Positions 1 to 6,850 of a stretch of 64,000 bases of DNA are shown piece after piece. The stretch spans positions 1 through 64,000 of the forward strand of contig LNEY01000014.1 of assembly GCA_001464195.1 (NCBI GenBank), read 5' to 3'. Source of the DNA: Burkholderiales bacterium Ga0077547. Lineage in GTDB: Bacteria > Pseudomonadota > Gammaproteobacteria > Burkholderiales > Burkholderiaceae_C. The notes beneath the pieces are model-generated. The model did not search any database, was not told the DNA's origin, and saw nothing but the letters and a program-made list of their open reading frames with translations. A program made the translations under genes and the position numbers. Within the stretch, counting starts at the first letter, position 1; the number at the start of each line of letters is the position of its first letter.

Positions 1-418
1 CGCGAAAGATCGGCGCGAACTCAATGTCGAGCGGGAAGACCTCGTTAGCCTGCACAAAGCTGCCAACCTGCCAGCAGAGGCTGCCTCCGGCCTTCAAGCG
101 GGGCACGATCTCTTCGATGATGAGGCGCTGCGCTTGCAGGTACGCGCTGAGCTTCTTGCGGGTCTCGTACTCTTTGCCAATGTTGTAGGGTGGCGAGGTG
201 ATAACTAGGTCGAAGGTCGGCTCGTTGGGGAGGGCCTTCAAGTACGCAAGAGCATCGCCCTGCCAGAGCGAGTGAGCGAGTGCAAGTGTCTCGGTCGCTG
301 CTCGCGGCGCCTTAACGATCTCGGCCGCCTTCGGCTCCGGCGCAAGCTTCTTGGCCGTGACCGCCATACCCGGACGTGCCGCCCTGACCCCCGACACCGG
401 CTCGCTAGCGACGAGCAT
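1..418 (-). CDS. DNA methyltransferase, N4/N6-amino type, 3' part missing
   Basis: The gene runs off the left edge; the first 139 residues are visible. Translating the minus strand from the ATG at 418 gives an open frame with the amino-methyltransferase catalytic motif TSPPYNIGK (about residues 86-94). It is followed by a helix and LKAGGSLCWQVG, which fits the next strand of a class I methyltransferase fold. SPPY in place of DPPY points to a cytosine-N4 or adenine-N6 enzyme. The start lies inside the end of the upstream small gene (14-base overlap), so the two are probably translated together. No restriction endonuclease is visible, so it may be a solitary methylase or part of a restriction system lying to the left. 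Target specificity cannot be read from this fragment. Confidence 0.75.
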   Translation of the reverse strand, partial: MLVASEPVSGVRAARPGMAVTAKKLAPEPKAAEIVKAPRAATETLALAHSLWQGDALAYLKALPNEPTFDLVITSPPYNIGKEYETRKKLSAYLQAQRLIIEEIVPRLKAGGSLCWQVGSFVQANEVFPLDIEFAPIFR

Positions 419-626
419 GGGCCACCTCACTTCTTCCCTTCGTGGTGGCCTTACGGATGTCCGCCTCGGAGAGGCCGGTCTTCTCGAAGTAGTCGATGAC
501 AAGCCACTCCAACGCGTTAGGCACGCTGCGGCTCTCGCGCTCCGCAATGAGCTTCACCGCCTTCTTGAACATGGGCGAGACGCGGAGATTCAGCGTCGCG
601 GACTTGGTCTCATCAAACCGCAGCAT
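405..626 (-). CDS. small ribbon-helix-helix-like regulator
   Basis: A 73-residue protein. After a short N-terminus it has a strand-like segment (ATLNLRVSP, about residues 10-18), then two helices (FKKAVKLIAERESRS and PNALEWLVIDYFEKTGL). This is the layout of Arc/MetJ/CopG ribbon-helix-helix DNA-binding domains. Longer upstream starts exist in this frame, but the ATG at 626 begins exactly where a plausible domain begins. The gene overlaps the start of the methyltransferase gene by 14 bases. A regulator of the methylase, or of the mobile element, is a reasonable inference. The family assignment is by pattern only. Confidence 0.6.
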   Translation of the reverse strand: MLRFDETKSATLNLRVSPMFKKAVKLIAERESRSVPNALEWLVIDYFEKTGLSEADIRKATTKGRSEVAHARR

Positions 627-863
627 GGGAGCCCCGCGTTTGTGTGTGCATCCGCTGGAGAATAGCATTGACTTGGCGCTGCCCACGGAGTCGACATGCC
701 GCCGACAAACGATTCGGGCAGAGGTTCGACGAGTACCCCGTGCCCGGGCGACGCGATGATTTCGGCCCCAAAGTCGTCGATCGACCGGCGCTCTTTCGAT
801 CGCATAGTTGCTCCAATCGACCAACGTCCCGACCTACGCTTGAGCACGACTTCGGAGTCCGGC

Positions 864-1088
864 ATGAAGAGCACTGAGACTGCCATCGCGCCCCGATCGA
901 ATCCGCCGCGGCTGTTCGCCCGTTTGCCCACCGTGATGGAGGCAACCGGCCTTGGCCGTTCGACGATCTACCGGCTCGTCGCGAGCGGCTCCTTCCCTGC
1001 ACCGGTACACCTCGGGCCACGCGCTGTCGCCTGGCGCTGGTCCGATCTGGACCGCTGGTGCGAGTCGCGCGGCGCCGGCTCGCACTGA
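864..1088 (+). CDS. AlpA-family excision/transcription regulator
   Basis: A 74-residue protein of AlpA type (phage/island MerR-like winged helix). The recognisable core is 'RLPTVMEATGLGRSTIYRLV' (about residues 20-39), the recognition helix region, followed by GSFPAPVHLGPRAVAWRWSDLDRW, the wing and the conserved tryptophan end of the domain. The ATG at 864 has GGAG at 855-858, so I prefer it to the upstream in-frame ATG at 696. In P4-like elements AlpA homologues control integrase expression and excision. None of those targets is visible here; an integrase may lie left of the window. The gene is divergent from the ribbon-helix-helix gene, with a 237-base shared control region. Confidence 0.85.
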   Translation: MKSTETAIAPRSNPPRLFARLPTVMEATGLGRSTIYRLVASGSFPAPVHLGPRAVAWRWSDLDRWCESRGAGSH

Positions 1089-1254
1089 CCGCCACGCGAG
1101 ACGAGGCGAGGCGGGTCAAGGGCGGGCTTAGCCGGGCGCAGCGAACCCTTGACGCGGCTCGCATCGCACATACGCTGACGGGCTCGGCTGGCGGCTCTTC
1201 AGCGGCCAGCCCCCGAGCCCGTCCGGCGGCGAGGACACCCCTCGTCGGTCTGGC

Positions 1255-2235
1255 TCACCGCTCCATCTCTGGCCCGCGCCTCGTCGGTGTCACTTGGATG
1301 GTCTGCGAGCGCGTCATGCCGGGAAGCTCCCGCTGCGCAGCCGCGCGTGCAAGCGCGTCGCGCATGACTGGCATGTCGCGCACGTAGCGCACGATCGCGT
1401 TGCTGAGTTCGCGATCTCCCGGCTCCGATGACGCTGCCAGAGTCTGCGCAATCCGAACCCAGGCCTCGCCAGCGCGTCGGTGGCTTGGCGACATACGGGG
1501 CGGCTTCTGCTTGTCGACGGCCGCCGAGCCCCTGCCCTGCATCCTTTTTTTTGACCACACCCTTTCATCGTGGTGCCGCGAACCTCGCACCGCCTGCGAA
1601 GACGCCTCGGCCTCGATTCCCAAACCCCGCAGCCGCTCAGCGAAGGCTTCGCGCCACCGGCGCAAGTCTTCCTTGCGCGGGTTCAGACGCGAGCCGTCGC
1701 GCCCCTCTGCGCGCACGCTGATGTGCACATGCGGGTTGGCCTGGTGCGTGTGCTGGACCATCACGTAGCGGTGGTTCGCCAGTTCGGCCTTCGCGAACTC
1801 GCGCGCCGCGTGCCGCAGCGCAAGGGCATCGGTGCCGGCCGGCATGGACAGCATGATGTTGAAGGCCTCTCGGCGCTCGCTGACCTCCGGGATGCGGGTG
1901 CCGCCCAATCGCCATTGATCGGCAATCGCGCGCAACGCCTCTTTGCCCTCGCGCACGGTACCGCGGTCGTCCTCAATGGGCAGTCGCCCGGCCTTTGCGA
2001 TGTAGCGCAGGTGCGCTGCGATGGCGCCCATGCCACGCCCGCCGCCGGTGACTTTGACCATCACTTGCGGCGCGCGGCGCGCGACGGTCGCGCGGATGCG
2101 ATGCCGCAAGGCTTGGGCGCGCTGCCGAATGGCTGCCTCCGTCAGCACAGGCGTGCGGGACGCGGTCATCCGGTTCGACGGGTAGAACAGTCGGTCGCCC
2201 CATTGCACGAGCAGACCGTCGGTGGTGCTGGGCAT
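1255..2235 (-). CDS. relaxase / mobilization nuclease
   Basis: A 326-residue relaxase of the VirD2/MobP type, the enzyme that nicks DNA at oriT and stays bound to the 5' end for transfer. Motif I is HLRYIAKAG with a candidate catalytic tyrosine at about 78. Motif III is HTHQANPHVHISV, with the metal-binding histidines at about 162, 164, 169 and 171. A histidine at 155 precedes it. The C-terminal third is basic and low in recognisable structure. The start has a good ribosome site (AAGGAGA, about 7 bases before the ATG). It is the last gene of a parB-mobC-relaxase run, 12 bases after mobC. No type IV secretion genes are visible, so the element would be mobilised rather than self-transmissible, if active. 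Confidence 0.87.
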   Translation of the reverse strand: MPSTTDGLLVQWGDRLFYPSNRMTASRTPVLTEAAIRQRAQALRHRIRATVARRAPQVMVKVTGGGRGMGAIAAHLRYIAKAGRLPIEDDRGTVREGKEALRAIADQWRLGGTRIPEVSERREAFNIMLSMPAGTDALALRHAAREFAKAELANHRYVMVQHTHQANPHVHISVRAEGRDGSRLNPRKEDLRRWREAFAERLRGLGIEAEASSQAVRGSRHHDERVWSKKRMQGRGSAAVDKQKPPRMSPSHRRAGEAWVRIAQTLAASSEPGDRELSNAIVRYVRDMPVMRDALARAAAQRELPGMTRSQTIQVTPTRRGPEMER

Positions 2236-2247
2236 GGCAGTTCTCCT

Positions 2248-2859
2248 TCACAGGCGGTCGATCAGCGCTGAGGCCCGATCGAGGTGGCGGCGGATCTCGG
2301 CGTCGGCCGTTTCAAGGCGATCCCGGTAAGGCCTGGCCTGCTCCACCTTCGCCTGGCGCAGCAGGGTGACGAGCGCCACGAGATCGGTCGACAGCGCGGC
2401 CATGCGGTCGTTGGACGCGAGCAGGGCCGCGCGGTAGGCCTGGCGCTCGGCAACGGGCTGCGGCAGACGGCTGCCGGCCACGAGACGCCCAACGTAGTCG
2501 CCGTAGGAAAGACCGAGGGCGGCCGCGTTCAACATCAGCGCGTCGGCGTGCGCCTGGGACAGGCGCAGCGTGAGCTTGGCGGTCTCTCGGGCTGGGGCCT
2601 GGTCTGGGGTCTGACCGTCAGACCCCGGGTTCACCGGCGCTACAGTCGCCGTCGCGCGCAGGTCGAGACTCATTACGAGGGCGCGGCGGACGAGCTGCGC
2701 GACGCCCATGCCACGAACGGCGGCGGAGGCGCGCACGGCATCGCCGATGCCGCGCAAGTCGATCGTCACACGATCACGCGACGGGCTCGCCACGTCGAAC
2801 CTCGCGCCGGATGCCGCATGGCATCCATTCACTGGCGGGCCGCCTATCCTGCCATCCAT
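2248..2859 (-). CDS. MobC-like relaxosome accessory protein
   Basis: A 203-residue protein directly upstream of the relaxase. It has two segments resembling ribbon-helix-helix units: RVTIDLRGIGDAVRASAAVRGMG (about 30-52) and KLTLRLSQAHADALMLNAAA (about 95-114). The second is followed by LGLSYGDYVGRLVAG, typical of plasmid mobilisation proteins that bind oriT and help the relaxase. The C-terminus (about 145-203) is predicted helical. The linker between the two segments contains GSDGQTP, encoded by a perfect DNA palindrome (2606-2626) that also occurs at the 3' end of parB. Naming it MobC-like rests on position and fold pattern rather than on a diagnostic motif. Confidence 0.7.
   Translation of the reverse strand: MDGRIGGPPVNGCHAASGARFDVASPSRDRVTIDLRGIGDAVRASAAVRGMGVAQLVRRALVMSLDLRATATVAPVNPGSDGQTPDQAPARETAKLTLRLSQAHADALMLNAAALGLSYGDYVGRLVAGSRLPQPVAERQAYRAALLASNDRMAALSTDLVALVTLLRQAKVEQARPYRDRLETADAEIRRHLDRASALIDRL
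2606..2626. repeat. perfect palindrome, copy 1 (inside mobC-like gene)
   Basis: GGGGTCTGAC and GTCAGACCCC are perfect 10-base inverted arms separated by one base. The same palindrome occurs at 2915-2933 with 9-base arms. Here it is read in frame as GSDGQTP within the linker of the mobilisation protein. It could be a protein-binding site such as a partition or transfer-control operator, or a small mobile palindrome that has entered coding sequence. Confidence 0.85.
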
Positions 2860-2909
2860 CTCTCAATGCCTCCTTCATCGTCTTCTCTTCGGACTTGGCG
2901 AATGGCGCG

Positions 2910-3830
2910 TCAGGGGGTCTGACGGTCAGACCCTTGCGGCCAGTGCTTTGGGAGCTCTTCGACCCGGATGCGCAGGGTGATCAGCTCGGGCAACGCGACC
3001 TTGTAGATGCTCCCTGGCCGGATGCGGCGGATCGCGCGCTCCAGACGGTCGCAGGCCGCGTGGGCCTGGGCGATCAGCTTGTCGGCGGGTGACGATGCTT
3101 CTGCGCCGGAGGCGCCGTCGTCGCCGGCAGCACGCAGCGCTGACACCGTGGTCCGAGTGATGTCGGAGCCGCCAGCCAGCAGCTCTTGAACTTGCTTTGG
3201 GTTGTGGTCGTGTATCCGGCTGAGTTCGTGCAGCGTGCGCGGCGACGTGCAGCGGCCCGACTTCAAGGCCTCGTCCAGTTCGGGCGGCAGCTCCAGCAGC
3301 GCGAGGTGATGCGCCACCGTCGTCAGGTTCATGCCGAGCCGTTTGGCGATCTCAGCGTTCGACGCGCCGGCATCGACTCGGCCTTTGATGAAGTGCGCAA
3401 GGTCGAGCGGCGTGAGGCCGTGGCGCTTCTGGTTTTCGGCGACCTGGGTGTAGGGGTCGGTCGGCGTGTCGCGGACGACCACCGGGACTTCGGTCAGCCC
3501 TGCACGTTGCGCCGCACGCCACCGCTTCGCACCGAAGTGGATGCGGTACTGCCCTTGCTCGTCGGCCGGATGAACGACGATCGGCTGCAGGATGCCGTGC
3601 CGGCGGATGTCCTCGGCCAGTTCATCCAGATCGGCATCGGGGAACTCGGTGCGCGGGTTGGCCGGGTCTTCGCAGAGGGTCGCGAGCGGCAGCAACTGCG
3701 GCGGCGACGGGACGAATCGCGGGGTCGTCGTGATCGGCGGCTTCGCATCGGCGGTCGGCGTGACCGGCGCGGGTGCTGCATCGAGCAAGTCGAGCTGCAC
3801 GTCCTTGGCTTTGTTCCAGAGCTTGAGCAC
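2910..3830 (-). CDS. ParB/Spo0J-family partition or regulatory protein
   Basis: A 306-residue ParB homologue. The N-terminal ParB/sulfiredoxin-like domain (about 45-140) contains LQPIVVHPADEQGQYRIHFG followed by AKRWRAAQRAG, equivalent to the CTP-binding GERRWRA motif. A helix-turn-helix follows (NAEIAKRLGMNLTTVAHHLALLELP, about 158-182). The C-terminal region (about 240-300) is helical. The frame has no ATG at a sensible place; GTG at 3830 is the likely start. No parA partner is visible upstream, so this is an orphan ParB, as is common on integrative elements, where it may act as a regulator or transfer factor. It is the first gene of the parB-mobC-relaxase run. Confidence 0.88.
   Translation of the reverse strand: MLKLWNKAKDVQLDLLDAAPAPVTPTADAKPPITTTPRFVPSPPQLLPLATLCEDPANPRTEFPDADLDELAEDIRRHGILQPIVVHPADEQGQYRIHFGAKRWRAAQRAGLTEVPVVVRDTPTDPYTQVAENQKRHGLTPLDLAHFIKGRVDAGASNAEIAKRLGMNLTTVAHHLALLELPPELDEALKSGRCTSPRTLHELSRIHDHNPKQVQELLAGGSDITRTTVSALRAAGDDGASGAEASSPADKLIAQAHAACDRLERAIRRIRPGSIYKVALPELITLRIRVEELPKHWPQGSDRQTP
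2915..2933. repeat. perfect palindrome, copy 2 (3' end of parB)
   Basis: GGGTCTGAC and GTCAGACCC are perfect 9-base arms around a single G. The palindrome overlaps the last codons of parB, read as GSDRQTP just before the stop, which is the same frame and nearly the same peptide as copy 1 some 300 bases away. A second copy this close is not expected by chance. Confidence 0.85.
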
Positions 3831-4070
3831 GATGGCATGGTGCCGACCGACTGGCGCGGCGAGAAGAGCCCTGCCGTGCGTGCGCTACCCGGTCTGTCGA
3901 TCCCTTGAAGTCTTGGTAGAGCCCAAGTCGTGCCAACACGTCCACCGGCGCAAGACAAGTCGTTTCGACTGTCGCTGTTGCTCGCAATCGTCGGGAGTGG
4001 AGCGCGGGGGTCCCCAGTTGGCGCCTCGTGCGAAGCGAATCCGATTTCTCGGACAGGCCAGATGTCATTT

Positions 4071-4100
4071 CGTTAAAAGAAGCTGGTTGTATTTTTAACG
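4071..4100. promoter_or_regulatory. inverted repeat upstream of the AbiE-like pair
   Basis: CGTTAAAA (4071-4078) and TTTTAACG (4093-4100) are perfect 8-base arms separated by 14 bases, 21 bases before the ATG of the DUF6088 gene. AbiEi antitoxins are known to repress their own operon by binding inverted repeats at the promoter. An operator is therefore the natural reading, with the AT-rich arm possibly contributing promoter elements. The rest of 3831-4120 holds nothing I recognise. Confidence 0.5.
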
Positions 4101-4120
4101 CCTAGAGCGCACACTCAGCC

Positions 4121-4882
4121 ATGGTCACTCAACGCCTGATCAAGGCGACCCCCAGCAAAGCCAAGCCCACCGCAACGAGGCCGCGCCCTTCGTCGCGGCA
4201 AGCGGTCGCACCCCCCCAGGCGCCCAGCATCGCGCAGGAGATCGGCCGACGCATCACCGCCGCCAGCAAAACCAACCCGGGGCGCGTGCACACGCCTTTC
4301 GACTTCCTCGACCTCGGTTCGCCCCACAGCGTGGGCATGGCGTTGATGCGCCTGGTCCGCAGCGGTGCCTTGCGTCGCCTGGCACGCGGCCTCTACACCG
4401 CTCCTCGCCAGCATCCCCTGTTCGGCGAACTTCACCCCAGCACTGACGAGATCGTGCAGGCGCTGTCGCGCCGTGACGGTGCCGTGGTGCAGCCGGCACA
4501 GGCGATGGCCGCCAACCTGCTCAGCCTGTCGGAGCAGGTGCCCGTGCGCGTCATCTACGAAACCGATGGACCAAGCCGAACCGTGAAGGTCGGCTCGCAG
4601 ACGATTCAACTCAAGCATCGCCCGCCACGCCAGGTGCGAACCGCAAGCCCGATGAGCAACCTCGTCTTCGCGGCGCTGCGCAGCGTGGGCAAAGCCAACG
4701 TCAACGAGGCCAGGGTCGCGCATCTGCGCGAGACGCTGTCGGCGAAGGATCGCGCAGGCTTGCTCAAAGATCTACCGCTGGCACCGGCCTGGATGCACCC
4801 GCACCTTCGTTTCATCGCGACTTCCGAACCTCGATCCAAAACGGCGGCGAAGGCGCTGCCGCGGCGCAAGCAAACCGCCTGA
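4121..4882 (+). CDS. AbiEi-like antitoxin (DUF6088 family)
   Basis: A 253-residue protein. A lysine/proline-rich N-terminus (1-40) precedes a winged-helix-like domain (about 48-85: FDFLDLGSPHSVGMALMRLVRSGALRRLARGLY). This matches the start of AbiEi/DUF6088 antitoxins, where a DNA-binding head ends in the conserved 'RLARGLYT'. The middle part (PTDEIVQAL-like segment, then 'VQPAQAMAANLLSLSEQVP') is also typical of DUF6088. It lies 13 bases upstream of the AbiEii-type toxin gene and behind an inverted repeat that could be its own operator. Role by family: transcriptional repressor and antitoxin of a type IV toxin-antitoxin module used in phage defence and element maintenance. That role is inferred here. 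Confidence 0.8.
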   Translation: MVTQRLIKATPSKAKPTATRPRPSSRQAVAPPQAPSIAQEIGRRITAASKTNPGRVHTPFDFLDLGSPHSVGMALMRLVRSGALRRLARGLYTAPRQHPLFGELHPSTDEIVQALSRRDGAVVQPAQAMAANLLSLSEQVPVRVIYETDGPSRTVKVGSQTIQLKHRPPRQVRTASPMSNLVFAALRSVGKANVNEARVAHLRETLSAKDRAGLLKDLPLAPAWMHPHLRFIATSEPRSKTAAKALPRRKQTA

Positions 4883-4895
4883 CGACGCTCGCGCG

Positions 4896-5951
4896 ATGAA
4901 CCCCTTCGCCACCCTGCCACCTGCGGAACGAGCGCTGATCGTCAACGAGGCAGCCGGCCGCCTGGGGCTGGTGCCGTTGATCGTCGAGAAAGACTTCTGG
5001 GTCTGCTGGACGCTCGGTCGCATCTTCGAGGTCGAGGCCGTGGCGCCTCATGTCGTGTTCAAAGGCGGCACGTCGCTCTCGAAGGTGTTCGGCGCGATTC
5101 AGCGATTCTCCGAAGACATCGACCTGGCGGTCTCACCGCAAGCGCTCGGCTTCACGGCGGCAGAACTCGACGAAGCGCCTTCGGCGAGTCAGCGCCGCAA
5201 GCGCGTGCAAGCGCTCGAAGCCGAGTGCGAGCGAAGCGTTTCGGAGCGCTTTCGGCCGGCACTCGAGGCTGCCATCGCGGCGAGGCTCGGTGTCCCGCGA
5301 CAGACGGACAGTTGGCTGCGCTACGAGATCGATGCGCTGGCCGGAACGCCGAACCTGCTGTTCACGTACCCGTCCGCGCTGGCGCAGGCCGGCGGCTACA
5401 TCGCCAAGCAGGTGAAGCTGGAGTTCGGCGCCCTGACCGATCAGCAGCCCACCGGAACGCACGGCATCGTCGCACTGCTGGCCCAGACACCGGGCGTCGA
5501 TCTGGCGAGCGCCTACGACGACCTGCAAGCGAACGTGGTGGCGCTGGAAATCACGCGCACGTTCTGGGAGAAGGCCACGATCCTGCACGCCGAACACCAT
5601 CGGCCGCCGGAACTGCCGATCCGCGACCGCTTCGCCCGCCACTACGCAGACTTCGAGGCGCTGTGGCGCCACCCGAGCCGCGCCGATGCGCTCGCCAGGC
5701 TCGATCTGCTTGAAGACGTGGTGCGCCATAAGAGCCGCTTCTTCTCGTCAGGCTGGACCCATTACGAGACCGCTAGGCCAGGGACGTTCAAGCTCGTTCC
5801 GCCGCCCGCGCGCCACGCTGCATTGGCGAGGGACTATGCGACGATGGCTTCGATGTTCATGGGCGTTCCAATCGAGTTCGATGCCATGTTGCAGCGCCTT
5901 CAGACCGCGGAGCAGCAGCTCAACGATGGGCGCCTGCTTCGTCCCACGTGA
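4896..5951 (+). CDS. AbiEii/AbiGii-type nucleotidyltransferase toxin
   Basis: A 351-residue nucleotidyltransferase-fold toxin. The family signature is intact: EKDFWVCWTL (about 31-40), FKGGTSLSKVF (about 55-65) and RFSEDIDLAV (about 70-79), giving the GS-type and DxD-type catalytic motifs. A downstream KLEFGAL...PTGTHGI region and 'EITRTFWEKATILHAEHHR' carry the later conserved lysine and histidine. AbiEii proteins are known to modify RNA targets by NTP transfer and to arrest growth. The target of this one is unknown. It is paired with the DUF6088 gene 13 bases upstream and is the last gene of the putative mobile element. Confidence 0.88.
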   Translation: MNPFATLPPAERALIVNEAAGRLGLVPLIVEKDFWVCWTLGRIFEVEAVAPHVVFKGGTSLSKVFGAIQRFSEDIDLAVSPQALGFTAAELDEAPSASQRRKRVQALEAECERSVSERFRPALEAAIAARLGVPRQTDSWLRYEIDALAGTPNLLFTYPSALAQAGGYIAKQVKLEFGALTDQQPTGTHGIVALLAQTPGVDLASAYDDLQANVVALEITRTFWEKATILHAEHHRPPELPIRDRFARHYADFEALWRHPSRADALARLDLLEDVVRHKSRFFSSGWTHYETARPGTFKLVPPPARHAALARDYATMASMFMGVPIEFDAMLQRLQTAEQQLNDGRLLRPT

Positions 5952-5963
5952 TCCTCATACGAC

Positions 5964-5983
5964 GGGGGTACGTTTAGGGGTAC
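5964..5983. repeat. tandem GGGGTAC repeats, probable island-end (att/arm) remnant
   Basis: GGGGTAC occurs at 5965-5971 and again at 5977-5983, a 12-base period, within 32 bases of the end of the toxin gene. Right after it the sequence becomes AT-rich (5984-6035) and then the core gene xth begins. Similar short GGGGTA-type tandem repeats are familiar to me from the ends of islands moved by P4-like tyrosine integrases, where they act as arm-type binding sites. No integrase or tRNA is visible at this side, so this is a suggestion. Confidence 0.4.
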
Positions 5984-6035
5984 TACCTGAATCTCATAAC
6001 AAAAAACACAATAAAATCAAAGTTAAACACGTATA

Positions 6036-6809
6036 ATGAAACTCGCCACCTGGAACGTCAACTCCCTCGCTGTGCGCCTGCCGCAGGTGTTGGACTGGCT
6101 TGTCGAGCATCAGCCCGATGCGCTGTGCCTCCAGGAAACCAAACTCACCGATGACAAGTTCCCACACGCTGCGCTCGCAGACATCGGCTACCAATCACAG
6201 TGGTTCGGTCAGAAAACCTACAACGGTGTCGCGCTGCTAACGCGCGAACCGGTGGAGGCGGTGGTGAAGAACATCCCTGGCCATGCGGATGAACAGGCCC
6301 GCGTGATCACCGCCACGCTGCGCGACGTGCGGCTGATCGGTGTCTACATCCCGAACGGGCAGGCGCCAGACAGCGACAAGTTTCAGTACAAGATGGCGTG
6401 GCTGGCCGGGTTGCATGCGTGGCTGCAACAGGAGCTGCAGGCGCACGCCAAGCTGGTGCTGGTCGGTGACTTCAACATCGCACCCGAAGACCGGGATGTG
6501 CACGACCCGATCGCATGGGCGGGCCAGGTGCTGTGCACTCGTGAAGAGCGTGAGCACTTCCAGCGGCTGCTTTCGCTGGGCCTGCACGACGCCTTCAGGC
6601 TGTTCGAGCAGGCGCCGAAAAGCTGGAGCTGGTGGGACTACCGCAACCTGGCCTTCCGCAAGAACCAAGGGCTGCGCATCGATCACATTCTGGTCAGCGA
6701 CGCACTGAAGCCACACGTCACCGCCTGCGCCATCGACAAGCTGCCGCGCAAGAACGAGCGGCCCAGCGATCACGCGCCGGTGTGGGTCGAACTGAGCGTC
6801 GCTGCCTGA
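6036..6809 (+). CDS. xth: exodeoxyribonuclease III
   Basis: A 257-residue protein of the exonuclease III/AP endonuclease family, which removes 3' blocks and cuts at abasic sites in base-excision repair. Catalytic motifs are intact: WNVNS (6-10), LQETK with metal-binding Glu34, GDFNIAP with Asp145 and Asn147, RIDHIL, and the C-terminal SDHAPVW. Its length matches the family. The start is canonical (MKLATWNVNS), but no ribosome-binding site is visible. The ATG is embedded in a TATAAT hexamer (6032-6037), and the 50 bases before it are AT-rich and unlike the surroundings. The insertion of the neighbouring element may have replaced the native leader. It converges on ntrC. Confidence 0.95.
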   Translation: MKLATWNVNSLAVRLPQVLDWLVEHQPDALCLQETKLTDDKFPHAALADIGYQSQWFGQKTYNGVALLTREPVEAVVKNIPGHADEQARVITATLRDVRLIGVYIPNGQAPDSDKFQYKMAWLAGLHAWLQQELQAHAKLVLVGDFNIAPEDRDVHDPIAWAGQVLCTREEREHFQRLLSLGLHDAFRLFEQAPKSWSWWDYRNLAFRKNQGLRIDHILVSDALKPHVTACAIDKLPRKNERPSDHAPVWVELSVAA

Positions 6810-6850
6810 TCGGACGGCGATACCATCATTCGTTCCGCCACGCCCTGCTC

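Noticed and set aside
2910..3908. Plus-strand frames across parB
   Set aside because: Antisense to a clear ParB domain; no ribosome sites.
6032..6037. TATAAT as the xth promoter -10 box
   Set aside because: It overlaps the start codon and no -35 element lies 16-18 bases upstream, so it would not yield a full-length message.
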